A stretch of DNA of 6,002 nucleotides from JAVVPO01 sp036655715 (GTDB lineage: Bacteria > Bacillota > Clostridia > Lachnospirales > Cellulosilyticaceae), in contig JAVVPO010000108.1 in the NCBI GenBank assembly GCA_036655715.1, forward strand, positions 1-6,002, written 5' to 3'. The notes beneath the pieces were generated by a model that searched no databases, had not been told where the DNA came from, and worked only from the letters and a program-made list of their open reading frames with translations. This document shows, one piece after another, positions 1-5,935 of this stretch; the stretch's first letter is position 1; every line of letters begins with the position of its first letter. A program made the translations under genes and the position numbers.

Positions 1-1
1 A

Positions 2-58
2 AGCTAATGCTTCGGATCTTATTTCACATCCAATTTTGCTATTAATCAACTCACTCAC
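2..58 (-). CDS. Start of an unidentified ORF that leaves the window
   Basis: Fourteen bases after the stop of the 147-aa gene an open frame starts at GTG (58-56) and stays open for 19 codons to the window edge, reading VSELINSKIGCEIRSEALA. A TTG at 49-47 in the same frame is the alternative start; it has AGGTGA five bases upstream, while the GTG has AAGGA four bases upstream. The short gap and shared strand suggest it is the next gene of the DUF3990 module, but nothing here identifies a family. It is too short to prove coding. Confidence 0.35.
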   Translation of the reverse strand, partial: MSELINSKIGCEIRSEALA

Positions 59-72
59 CTCTTCCTTTTCTA

Positions 73-516
73 TTACTCAAGTAAATTTCCTTCTATATAT
101 GACTTATAAATATATTCAGGAGATGAAATATAAACTGTGTTATAGTAATCATCTATTTGATCTGGTAGCCATGAGTTATACACTTCTATCATCTTCTGTA
201 TATAATCTTCTCCTAGCTCCAAAATTAATCTACTATATATCTTTCCTATATTCCAATATGATGGGATTACAAACTCCTGACAAGATAAATTATCGTACTC
301 CCCTGGTATTATCTCATATTCTTCTATAAACTCATCCGCTATTTTTTCAATGTTTTCACAGTGAAGAATATCTGCATCCAAATAGATTAGGGATAAACCT
401 TCATATCCAAGTTTATTTACTATATAGGTACTATCATTCATCGTTTTTCGTCCCATATATTCTATTAAACTACAAGTATAATAGAGATCAGATTTGATGT
501 TTTTTGAATCGCACAT
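73..516 (-). CDS. Uncharacterised DUF3990-companion protein, 147 aa
   Basis: This is a soluble acidic protein with no signal peptide or membrane segment. The start at 516 is set by a strong GGAGGTG seven bases upstream, and the coding region overlaps the end of the DUF3990 gene by 29 nt, which implies translational coupling. I recognise the general pattern of a hypothetical family that recurs next to DUF3990 and DUF3791 genes in Clostridia and Bacteroidetes. Its marks are an N-terminal KSDLYYTCSLIEYMGRKT segment (residues about 8-25), a central HCENI...ADEFIEEY block, a conserved-looking VIPSYWNIGKIY segment and a C-terminal PEYIYKSYIEGNLLE. No catalytic motif is visible. By position it could be the partner or immunity protein of the ADP-ribosyltransferase-like gene, or a second component of that system. 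That role is inference; the family link is from memory. Confidence 0.75.
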   Translation of the reverse strand: MCDSKNIKSDLYYTCSLIEYMGRKTMNDSTYIVNKLGYEGLSLIYLDADILHCENIEKIADEFIEEYEIIPGEYDNLSCQEFVIPSYWNIGKIYSRLILELGEDYIQKMIEVYNSWLPDQIDDYYNTVYISSPEYIYKSYIEGNLLE

Positions 517-991
517 CTCTTGTCACCTCCTCTGCATCTTTATACTTAATAGTTTCTAATGCCTTCTGCGTATGAAATGAAATCTGGTGGGTCGGATGCT
601 TAAACTTGGCTAGTGCCCAAAATGCTTCTCTACTTATTCGTTTCTCTAAGAATTCCGTTATATGATCATACACTTCATCATCTGCCATAGGCCCCTCTAC
701 TATATCGTATTCATGAGCACCCCCTGCTCTACAATTGATGATGAAATCTAGCCATTCTTCTGTCATTGTATCAAACTTCATGATTTTCAAATCATAGTTA
801 GGTGCGAACTCATATCTACTTACATAGCCCTTACTTCTTCCCTTTGCAGCCCACCGCTTAGCTTGTTTATCTATAATTGTACAATAAAATCCATAACCAA
901 AATCCTTTGTATACTTCCCAATCCTTACTTCAGGAATTTCTACAATCACCTTACTTCCATGGTGTAATGTGTATTTTTCTTCATTTAGCAT
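488..991 (-). CDS. DUF3990 family protein, ADP-ribosyltransferase-like, 167 aa
   Basis: The N-terminus shows LHHGS (residues 9-13) followed by KDFGYGFYCT (about 29-38) and QAKRWA. The middle has EWLDF and HEYDIVEGPMADD, and the C-terminal part QISFHTQKALETI. This order is the DUF3990 signature. DUF3990 is grouped with the ADP-ribosyltransferase fold, in which the His of the HG motif and the Tyr of GFY help bind NAD; both are present, but I cannot name the third catalytic residue with confidence. Expected activity is transfer of ADP-ribose to a cellular target, probably as a toxin. The ATG at 991 is preferred over the in-frame GTG at 1000 because AGGTG lies six bases before the ATG, and the GTG itself sits inside that ribosome site. 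It overlaps the Rpn remnant at its 5' end and the 147-aa gene at its 3' end. No DUF3791 gene is visible beside it. Confidence 0.8.
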   Translation of the reverse strand: MLNEEKYTLHHGSKVIVEIPEVRIGKYTKDFGYGFYCTIIDKQAKRWAAKGRSKGYVSRYEFAPNYDLKIMKFDTMTEEWLDFIINCRAGGAHEYDIVEGPMADDEVYDHITEFLEKRISREAFWALAKFKHPTHQISFHTQKALETIKYKDAEEVTRDVRFKKHQI

Positions 992-1169
992 TCTTATCAC
1001 CTCTTTTTATAAATTCCTCTGCATCTACTTTTTGGTCTAAAAGGAATATTGCTGATACGATATTTTCTATCTCTACAAGTGTTTCTTTGCTATATCCATT
1101 TACATTGATCAGCACATATTCAAAGTTCATAGCGTGGTTACCGAATAAATCAGCTTGATATATACACTT
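981..1169 (-). pseudogene. 3' remnant of an Rpn/PD-(D/E)XK transposase-family nuclease
   Basis: Between the SWIM gene and the DUF3990 gene an open frame without its own start reads IYQADLFGNHAMNFEYVL, then INVNGYSKETLVEIENIV, then SAIFLLDQKVDAEEFIKR, and ends GDKNAK-stop. These segments match the middle and late part of Rpn-family recombination-promoting nucleases (PD-(D/E)XK family transposases), normally near 300 aa. The N-terminal nuclease core is gone: an in-frame stop (TGA, 1172-1170) closes the frame just before this piece and the SWIM gene ends at 1182. The family-like sequence stops near 1003, exactly where the DUF3990 ribosome site begins, so both ends are lost. An ATG at 1130 could start a 49-codon peptide, but no ribosome site supports it. 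The likely history is decay plus insertion or deletion around the DUF3990 module. Confidence 0.65.
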
Positions 1170-1181
1170 TCAAATATTCCT

Positions 1182-1901
1182 TTACAAATCAAATAAATCC
1201 ATCGCATCCTCATCTTCAATAATACGTTCACTTCTTTGCCCAGCTTTCTTGAGAAGTGATTCTGCCATATCCACAGTAGTCTCTTCGATGAACTGTGCGA
1301 TGTCTATACTTCTGAGAGTGAAAAATAGTTCAGGGTTTTCATCAAGTCTTACTCCTACTCCGTAGAGTACGGCAGCTACGTGCTTGCACATCGTTGCCCA
1401 GTCGGGGCAGCTGCATCCTAAATGGATATCCTTGGGTGACGGGAAAAGCCCATTTTTCTTGTTCATAAAAATTTCTCCTAATGCCTTAGGGAACTTGCCT
1501 GCTACTAATTCTTCGAAGGAGTCTATCTTGCCTTCACAAGCTAGAATGAGTTTCTGCCAAGACTCTTTACTCATGGGTTTGATAGTGATAGTAATCTTGT
1601 AAGGCGATCTGCCACTACCACTTACTAGTGCCTCTATCTCACCCTTCTTGATCTGAAGATCTAGTACTGCACCATGTCTTATATAGCTTCTCCCTCTTGG
1701 GAGTCTATTCCCATAATCTGAGTAACTCTCTAGATTTTGGTTCCATGCTATGGCCCACCAAGTAGAGGCAAGTTTGGTTCCTTTGATGATGACCGGCTTT
1801 ACATCTCCTTGTTTTTTCTTTAGTTTGTCTAATTGCTTTTGGTTGTTAATTTTCTTCTGTTCTACAGGTACGTATTCTGGAAATCCATAGTATCTACTCA
1901 T
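1182..1901 (-). CDS. ywqB: SWIM zinc-finger protein, partner of the SNF2 ATPase (YwqB-like), 239 aa
   Basis: A SWIM zinc finger is plain at residues 163-174: CSC followed by six residues and CKH (Cys163, Cys165, Cys172, His174), giving CxCx6CxH, then the hydrophobic VAAVLYGVG stretch. SWIM fingers bind DNA or mediate protein contacts. The N-terminal half carries the segments seen in bacterial relatives: SRYYGFPEYVPV at the start, WWAIAW (48-53), GNRLPRGRSYIRHGAVLDL and GSGRSPYKI. There is no membrane segment. It starts 17 bases after the SNF2 stop, with AAAGG ten bases before the ATG, so the two form one operon. The pair resembles B. subtilis ywqA-ywqB, where the SWIM function is a separate protein rather than an N-terminal domain of the helicase. 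The likely role is to guide or modulate the SNF2 motor on nucleic acid. The partner relationship is strong by context, but the cellular role is not known to me. Confidence 0.9.
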   Translation of the reverse strand: MSRYYGFPEYVPVEQKKINNQKQLDKLKKKQGDVKPVIIKGTKLASTWWAIAWNQNLESYSDYGNRLPRGRSYIRHGAVLDLQIKKGEIEALVSGSGRSPYKITITIKPMSKESWQKLILACEGKIDSFEELVAGKFPKALGEIFMNKKNGLFPSPKDIHLGCSCPDWATMCKHVAAVLYGVGVRLDENPELFFTLRSIDIAQFIEETTVDMAESLLKKAGQRSERIIEDEDAMDLFDL

Positions 1902-1918
1902 AGGTCATCTACCTTTCT

Positions 1919-4576
1919 CTAGAGGGATAATTTGAACAAGGATAGGAGCTCTTCATTATTCATCTCTGTAATCCAGTTTTCCTGAGCTTCTGGTATAATC
2001 TGTCTGGCTAAACTGTTTTTACTTTCTATCATCTCATCTATTTTTTCCTCTATGGTGCCTTGGGTGACAAATTTGTGGACTATGACATTCTTTTCTTGTC
2101 CGATACGGAAGGCTCTATCTGTAGCCTGGTTCTCTATAGCCGGGTTCCACCACCTATCAAAATGCACTACGTGGTTGGCAGCTGTGAGGTTAAGTCCAAC
2201 TCCGCCAGCCTTGAGTGAGAGTACCATGAACGGGATATAGTCTTCTCCTTGGAACTTCTCTACGAGTTGTTGTCTCTTGGCAACAGGGGTTCCTCCGTGA
2301 AGTACTAGCCCTTTGTGCTCAAAAATAGTTTCTAGGAATTGGCTAATAGGCTCTGTCATTTCTTTGAACTGTGTGAAGATGAGTACGCGCTCTCTCTTCT
2401 CATAGATGGTCTCACATATTTCACGTAGTCTGACATACTTGCCACTTTCTGATTCGGTGTACTCTTCTTGTCCTAGGTACTGATCTGGATGGTTACATAT
2501 TTGCTTAAATTTCATAAGTGAAGCGAGGATGAGTCCTTTTCGCTCTATACCTTCGGAGGACTCTAATTTTTGTGTTAGTTCCTTGAGTAATCTGTTGTAA
2601 AGTACAGCCTGCTTCTTGGTGAGAGTTGCAAAGGTTTTCATCTCAATTTTATCTGGTAAGTCTGATATAACGGTCTTATCTGTTTTGAGCCTACGCAAGA
2701 TAAAGGGACTTACAACTTGCTTCAACCTTGTATTGTAGGCAGGATTTTGCCCTAATTTTTTCATAAAAGCTTTAAATTCCTTAGGTGTCCCTAATAATCC
2801 AGGATTGAGGAAGTCAAAGAGTGACCATAGATCTGATAAGCTGTTCTCAATAGGCGTACCTGTCATGGCTATTTTGAATCTTGTTTGGATTTGCTTAGCA
2901 GCTTTTGACTGCTTTGTTCCTGCATTTTTGATAGCCTGCGCCTCATCTAATATGAGAAGATCCCACTTCATCTCATTTAGCCACTCATATTTAAGCAACA
3001 TACTGTAGGTAGTAATAAATACTTCATGCCCTGCTAGCAAAGTCTCTTGCTGCTCCCTTGTCCACTCTTTCTTTGTCTTGGCACCTGCCCCCGAAGGATG
3101 TAAGATATGATACTTGATAGAAGGTGCAAACCGGGTAATCTCCCTTTCCCAGTTCCCCATAAGTGAGGCAGGTACGACTAGTAAGGTCTTTGCAGAGTAT
3201 TGCTTCCTTGTGTGATTAAGTAAAGCTATAATTTGAATGGTCTTTCCAAGTCCCATGTCATCGGCTAGACATGCACCTAGTCCTAGTTGCTTCATATAAT
3301 ATAGCCAAGACAACCCTTTTTGCTGATAGGCACGTAATGTGGCATGGAAGTTTGGACCAGTTTCTATATCTTCTAGATTCTCAGGCCTTGTTAGATTGCT
3401 TAGTGTCTGAGTGAGCCACTCTCCATTTGATATCTCTACTTCGCAAATATCCTCGTTGATATCTACAAGCTTTTGTGTATTTAGCTGTAGTTTCATGACT
3501 TCTAGAATAGTCATATCTTCTTGCTGAGTAATGTTTCTAGCTTCTTCAAAGGCTTCTAGTACTTGCTCTAACTTCTTGTGATCTACCTCTACCCATTTAC
3601 CTTTGAGTAGGGTCAGCCCTTCACTTTCTCTTAGGAGCTGTTCTATCTCTTCTGGCGAAAGAACCTCTTCGCCCATTGATAGACGAAGGTCAAAATCCAT
3701 AAGGGCCTCTTGCCCCACTTTTGAAGGGGTCTTCTCCCCTACCTTAAGGCTAAGCCTTAGGTTGTTGGACCTTTGTTTCCACCAATTTGGCATACGACAT
3801 AGAATACCTGACTCTTCATAAATCGGTATTTCCTTGAGGAATGTGTACGCATCTTGCTCATTAAAAGCTATGGGATGGAAAATCTCTCCGCTCTCCATGA
3901 GCCCTGAGATAAATGTACTCCTTATAGAAGCTTTATTCACTGTGGCTAATAGGTTTAATAATTTTTCACTATCATTTTTATATTGGACCAGTGCATGTTT
4001 AAGAGGAACATGTTTGGATTTGCCTTTAATCTCTGCTTCCTCTGCATACGTAGCAAGAAACGCAAAAGGATACTCTTCTTTCTTACTCTCTACCAAGTGA
4101 AAAAACACACGACCAACTGTGTGAATAGATGCCTTTTGGTTGGCTAGATACTCTTCTACACTTCCCTTGAACTCTGATATCTCTCTAGCAAATATTTCAT
4201 CCAACTTAGCTACTATATGCTCTATCCACTGCGCATCTAAGTACTCTGTTCCATTCATATAAGGTGCTTCTCGCAGTAGCTTTACTACAGCCTCTTCTTC
4301 TAGGGTAATGCTGGCCTTCTCTCTTAGCTGTTCTATCTCTGGATTTTTGGCTATAGCCGTCAGGAAAGCTTTACTTAGGCTATGTAGAAATCCTATAGAC
4401 ACACTTATTTCTCCCCCTGTATAAGTTGTCCCCAAGATATAGAGGGCGTGATAGGGGTTTTCCTGATAAGTTTGATAAATAGTTTCTTCAAATGCGCTCT
4501 TTTTTTCATCTTTTTTGCTAGTAGATTTAAAATCTATTTGAAATCCTTGCGGTCTTATGCTCGCGATGAGTGCCAT
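1919..4576 (-). CDS. ywqA: SNF2/RapA-type DEAD/DEAH-box ATPase (YwqA-like), 885 aa
   Basis: This is a complete SNF2-family superfamily-2 translocase. Residues about 250-350 (GILCRMPNWWKQR onward) resemble the bacterial SNF2-helicase-associated domain (DUF3670). The motor runs from about 410 to 855. Its motifs are LRAYQQKGLSWL (414-425), Walker A DMGLGKT (440-446), LLVVPASLMGNWERE, Walker B DEAQ (544-547), TGTPIENS (572-579), FILRR (625-629), VLIFTQF, SLKAGGVGLNL (787-797) and QATDRAFRIGQ (817-827, with the expected arginine-finger positions). All ATPase residues look intact. The first 250 residues are not recognised and contain no SWIM finger; that function is in the next gene. The family remodels protein-DNA complexes using ATP and double-stranded DNA rather than unwinding it; E. 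coli RapA, which recycles RNA polymerase, is a known relative. The ATG at 4576 has AAGGA nine bases upstream, and an in-frame TAG upstream blocks a longer start. Confidence 0.93.
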   Translation of the reverse strand: MALIASIRPQGFQIDFKSTSKKDEKKSAFEETIYQTYQENPYHALYILGTTYTGGEISVSIGFLHSLSKAFLTAIAKNPEIEQLREKASITLEEEAVVKLLREAPYMNGTEYLDAQWIEHIVAKLDEIFAREISEFKGSVEEYLANQKASIHTVGRVFFHLVESKKEEYPFAFLATYAEEAEIKGKSKHVPLKHALVQYKNDSEKLLNLLATVNKASIRSTFISGLMESGEIFHPIAFNEQDAYTFLKEIPIYEESGILCRMPNWWKQRSNNLRLSLKVGEKTPSKVGQEALMDFDLRLSMGEEVLSPEEIEQLLRESEGLTLLKGKWVEVDHKKLEQVLEAFEEARNITQQEDMTILEVMKLQLNTQKLVDINEDICEVEISNGEWLTQTLSNLTRPENLEDIETGPNFHATLRAYQQKGLSWLYYMKQLGLGACLADDMGLGKTIQIIALLNHTRKQYSAKTLLVVPASLMGNWEREITRFAPSIKYHILHPSGAGAKTKKEWTREQQETLLAGHEVFITTYSMLLKYEWLNEMKWDLLILDEAQAIKNAGTKQSKAAKQIQTRFKIAMTGTPIENSLSDLWSLFDFLNPGLLGTPKEFKAFMKKLGQNPAYNTRLKQVVSPFILRRLKTDKTVISDLPDKIEMKTFATLTKKQAVLYNRLLKELTQKLESSEGIERKGLILASLMKFKQICNHPDQYLGQEEYTESESGKYVRLREICETIYEKRERVLIFTQFKEMTEPISQFLETIFEHKGLVLHGGTPVAKRQQLVEKFQGEDYIPFMVLSLKAGGVGLNLTAANHVVHFDRWWNPAIENQATDRAFRIGQEKNVIVHKFVTQGTIEEKIDEMIESKNSLARQIIPEAQENWITEMNNEELLSLFKLSL

Positions 4577-4620
4577 AGGTAATTTTCCTTTCTTTTGTAG
4601 GTATCGTATGATCTATACAT
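4555..4620 (-). CDS. Possible 21-codon leader ORF overlapping the SNF2 start
   Basis: The best ribosome site in this upstream region, AGGAGGG (4634-4628), is not placed for the SNF2 gene. It stands seven bases before an ATG at 4620 that opens a short frame, MYRSYDTYKRKENYLWHSSRA, ending at TAA 4557-4555, inside the SNF2 coding region and in another frame. The SNF2 gene has its own weaker AAGGA. Translation of this leader would carry ribosomes over the SNF2 start and could couple or dampen its expression. Another ATG at 4624 gives only three codons. No relative of the peptide is known to me. Confidence 0.4.
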   Translation of the reverse strand: MYRSYDTYKRKENYLWHSSRA

Positions 4621-4661
4621 TCATTAACCCTCCTGTAAATTCTATAATGCTTAATGATTAT

Positions 4662-4690
4662 AGTATACCCAAACTTTGTATTGTTTACAA
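4662..4690 (-). promoter_or_regulatory. Likely promoter of the SNF2-SWIM operon
   Basis: On the minus strand TTGTAA (4690-4685) stands 17 bases before TATACT (4667-4662), a vegetative-type -35/-10 pair. A perfect TATAAT overlaps it at 4662-4657 but lacks a -35 at good spacing. Transcription would begin near 4655, leaving about 80 bases of leader that include the 21-codon ORF. Confidence 0.55.
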
Positions 4691-4707
4691 ATTAAAAACT
4701 TTTCTAT

Positions 4708-4737
4708 TTGTTTATAGATGGGATTTTTTGATATACT
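4708..4737 (+). promoter_or_regulatory. Likely promoter of the hepT-mntA operon
   Basis: TTGTTT (4708-4713) and TATACT (4732-4737) are separated by 18 bases. The -10 box matches consensus in five of six positions; the -35 box is weak. Transcription would start near 4744, about 47 bases before the hepT start. It diverges from the SNF2 promoter. Confidence 0.5.
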
Positions 4738-4790
4738 ATAGAGATAAGAAGTTTAAATTATATTTCACACTACCTAATACGGAGGTTTTT

Positions 4791-5186
4791 ATGACATATG
4801 ACATACGTTGGAAACAAAGATACTCCAACTATTCCAAAGCACTAACACAGCTTACTGAATTTATAGATCAACCTAGTCTTAACAAGTTCGAGGTGCAAGG
4901 ACTTATTCAATGTTTTGAATATACTTTCGAACTGGGCTGGAAAACTATGAAGGATTATCTTGAACAAGAAGGTTTTGATGTGAAAACGCCAAGGGCTTCT
5001 ATTCAAACGGGCTTTCAAATTGGTCTCATCCAGAATGGACACGCTTGGATTGATGCCCTAGAGAAACGTAATCTTATGGCCCATACTTATAACGAGTCAC
5101 TTGCACAAGATGCCGAAAAACTTATCCGTCACACTTATTTTGATGTACTTAAGGCACTTCATTGTAGCATGGAGAATTTCTTATGA
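4791..5186 (+). CDS. hepT: HepT-type HEPN toxin (nucleotidyltransferase substrate-binding family), 131 aa
   Basis: This is the HI0074-like "nucleotidyltransferase substrate binding" family, an all-helical HEPN protein. Its diagnostic motif is RNLMAHTY, an exact RX4HXY with Arg93, His98 and Tyr100. Arg and His form the RNase site in HEPN toxins, and the Tyr is the residue that a MntA antitoxin modifies with AMP in the characterised Shewanella system. The helical core FEVQGLIQCFEYTFELGWKTMKDYL (in two parts, about 33-47 and 48-57) is typical. The start is fixed at 4791 by GGAGG five bases upstream, although the frame is open back to 4557; the extra upstream codons are promoter and leader DNA. 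Its stop overlaps the start of mntA by ATGA, so the two are translated together. Toxin activity is inferred from the intact motif and the partner. Confidence 0.9.
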   Translation: MTYDIRWKQRYSNYSKALTQLTEFIDQPSLNKFEVQGLIQCFEYTFELGWKTMKDYLEQEGFDVKTPRASIQTGFQIGLIQNGHAWIDALEKRNLMAHTYNESLAQDAEKLIRHTYFDVLKALHCSMENFL

Positions 5187-5488
5187 GATTCGGACTACTG
5201 CCATCTGATTTATGTTATATTGCGGATACTTTAAAGCGGTTTCCTGAAATCAAAAAGGCCCTTCTATTTGGTTCTAGGGTAAAGGGCAATTACAAACCTG
5301 GTTCTGATATCGATATTGCTATAGTAGGTGAGCAGATTAACTTTGATACCTTATCAAGGCTTCATGCTATTTTAGAGGAGCAAAGTCCACTTCCTTACCT
5401 TTTTGACATTGTAGACTATACCCATCTCGATCACCCAGAGCTTAAGGATCATATCTCACGGCTAGGTGAAGTTATTTTTGAAAGATAA
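5183..5488 (+). CDS. mntA: MntA-type minimal nucleotidyltransferase antitoxin, 101 aa
   Basis: This is a minimal nucleotidyltransferase (MNT, DNA polymerase beta fold). The signature is LLFGSRVKGNYKPG followed by SDIDIAIVG: Gly30-Ser31, then the metal-binding pair Asp42 and Asp44. The third carboxylate is probably Asp75 in LFDIVD. All the catalytic positions are present, so the enzyme should be active. In the known HepT-MntA system this enzyme adds AMP groups to the RX4HXY tyrosine of HepT and so silences the RNase; the same is expected here. The ATG at 5183 overlaps the hepT stop and has GGAG eight bases upstream. Length is normal for the family. Eight bases after its stop begins a hairpin shared with the opposing RNA gene. 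Confidence 0.9.
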   Translation: MRFGLLPSDLCYIADTLKRFPEIKKALLFGSRVKGNYKPGSDIDIAIVGEQINFDTLSRLHAILEEQSPLPYLFDIVDYTHLDHPELKDHISRLGEVIFER

Positions 5489-5491
5489 CGC

Positions 5492-5536
5492 AAAAAAAGG
5501 CAGACGCTATCCCGATTAGGGACAGAGCCTGCCTTT
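5492..5536 (-). terminator. Intrinsic terminator of the minus-strand RNA, facing mntA
   Basis: AAAGGCAG (5536-5529) pairs with CTGCCTTT (5503-5496). The helix continues inward with GCT/AGC and TCCC/GGGA around a TAATC loop. Minus-strand transcripts then read seven T's (5498-5492), the classical arrangement. On the plus strand only three T's follow, so it would end mntA transcripts weakly, if at all. The hairpin begins eight bases after the mntA stop, making this a convergent junction. Confidence 0.85.
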
Positions 5537-5538
5537 GA

Positions 5539-5610
5539 CTATCTCTAGGAATTTGCCTCCCCCTTGCGTTTAAGTTATATCCTTAAACACAGGCTCATTC
5601 CTCGAGTTAG
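5539..5610 (-). other. 3' domain of the candidate RNA
   Basis: An outer helix CTA-a-CTC-g-AGGAAT (5610-5597) pairs with ATTCCT-a-GAG-a-TAG (5552-5539): 12 pairs with two symmetric single mismatches. It encloses a 10-bp hairpin TGTGTTTAAG (5591-5582) with CTTAAACGCA (5574-5565) and a 7-base loop. One pair, U5589-G5567, is a wobble only in the minus-strand RNA. Unpaired AGGGGGAGGC lies between the two helices on the 3' side. The domain ends two bases before the terminator stem. Confidence 0.55.
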
Positions 5611-5935
5611 GTGTAGCTTGGTGATAAGACTTTCTTTTCCTTGGTGGTGCTAGGCTAGCTTCGGCTTTGGGTGATAGGCTCTAGAGGTGATGGATGTTCG
5701 TATAGCTCATCATGACTCATTGCATGTGGGGGCATCAGAAATGCATCTGTGACTTAGGCGTATGACGGGCGGCGTTGGCTGCGTAGGACAACGTTGGTCA
5801 ATCGGTCTTATGCTATTATTACTTGTAGAGTGGCTACACGCAAACTACAAGGGGATATTCTCATCCTGAAGACCTATGCTTCATTCCACCAAGGGGGGAG
5901 TGTGATGAAACTTTTATCTTCTGGCTGAGAATCGT

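Noticed and set aside
992..1000. GTG start at 1000 for the DUF3990 gene
   Set aside because: The GTG lies within the ribosome site AGGTG that serves the ATG at 991 at proper spacing.
981..1130. A real DUF3791 gene in front of DUF3990
   Set aside because: The frame reads as the tail of an Rpn-family nuclease (FEYVLINVNGY, SAIFLLDQKVD) and lacks DUF3791-like sequence.
4557..4790. A longer hepT frame open upstream to 4557
   Set aside because: The extra codons cover the promoter and leader, while GGAGG sits exactly before the ATG at 4791 where the family-like sequence begins.
5657..5666. C(UUCG)G tetraloop on the plus strand suggesting a plus-strand RNA
   Set aside because: Only three base pairs support it, whereas the terminator and the G-U pair both point to the minus strand.
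5690..5752. Plus-strand 20-codon frame starting in AGGTGATGGATG
   Set aside because: It is short, its ribosome site is too close, and there is no sign of coding constraint.
5905..5928. Plus-strand ATG behind GGGGGGAG
   Set aside because: The frame ends after seven codons, and the purine run is better explained as the complement of a pairing segment in the minus-strand RNA.
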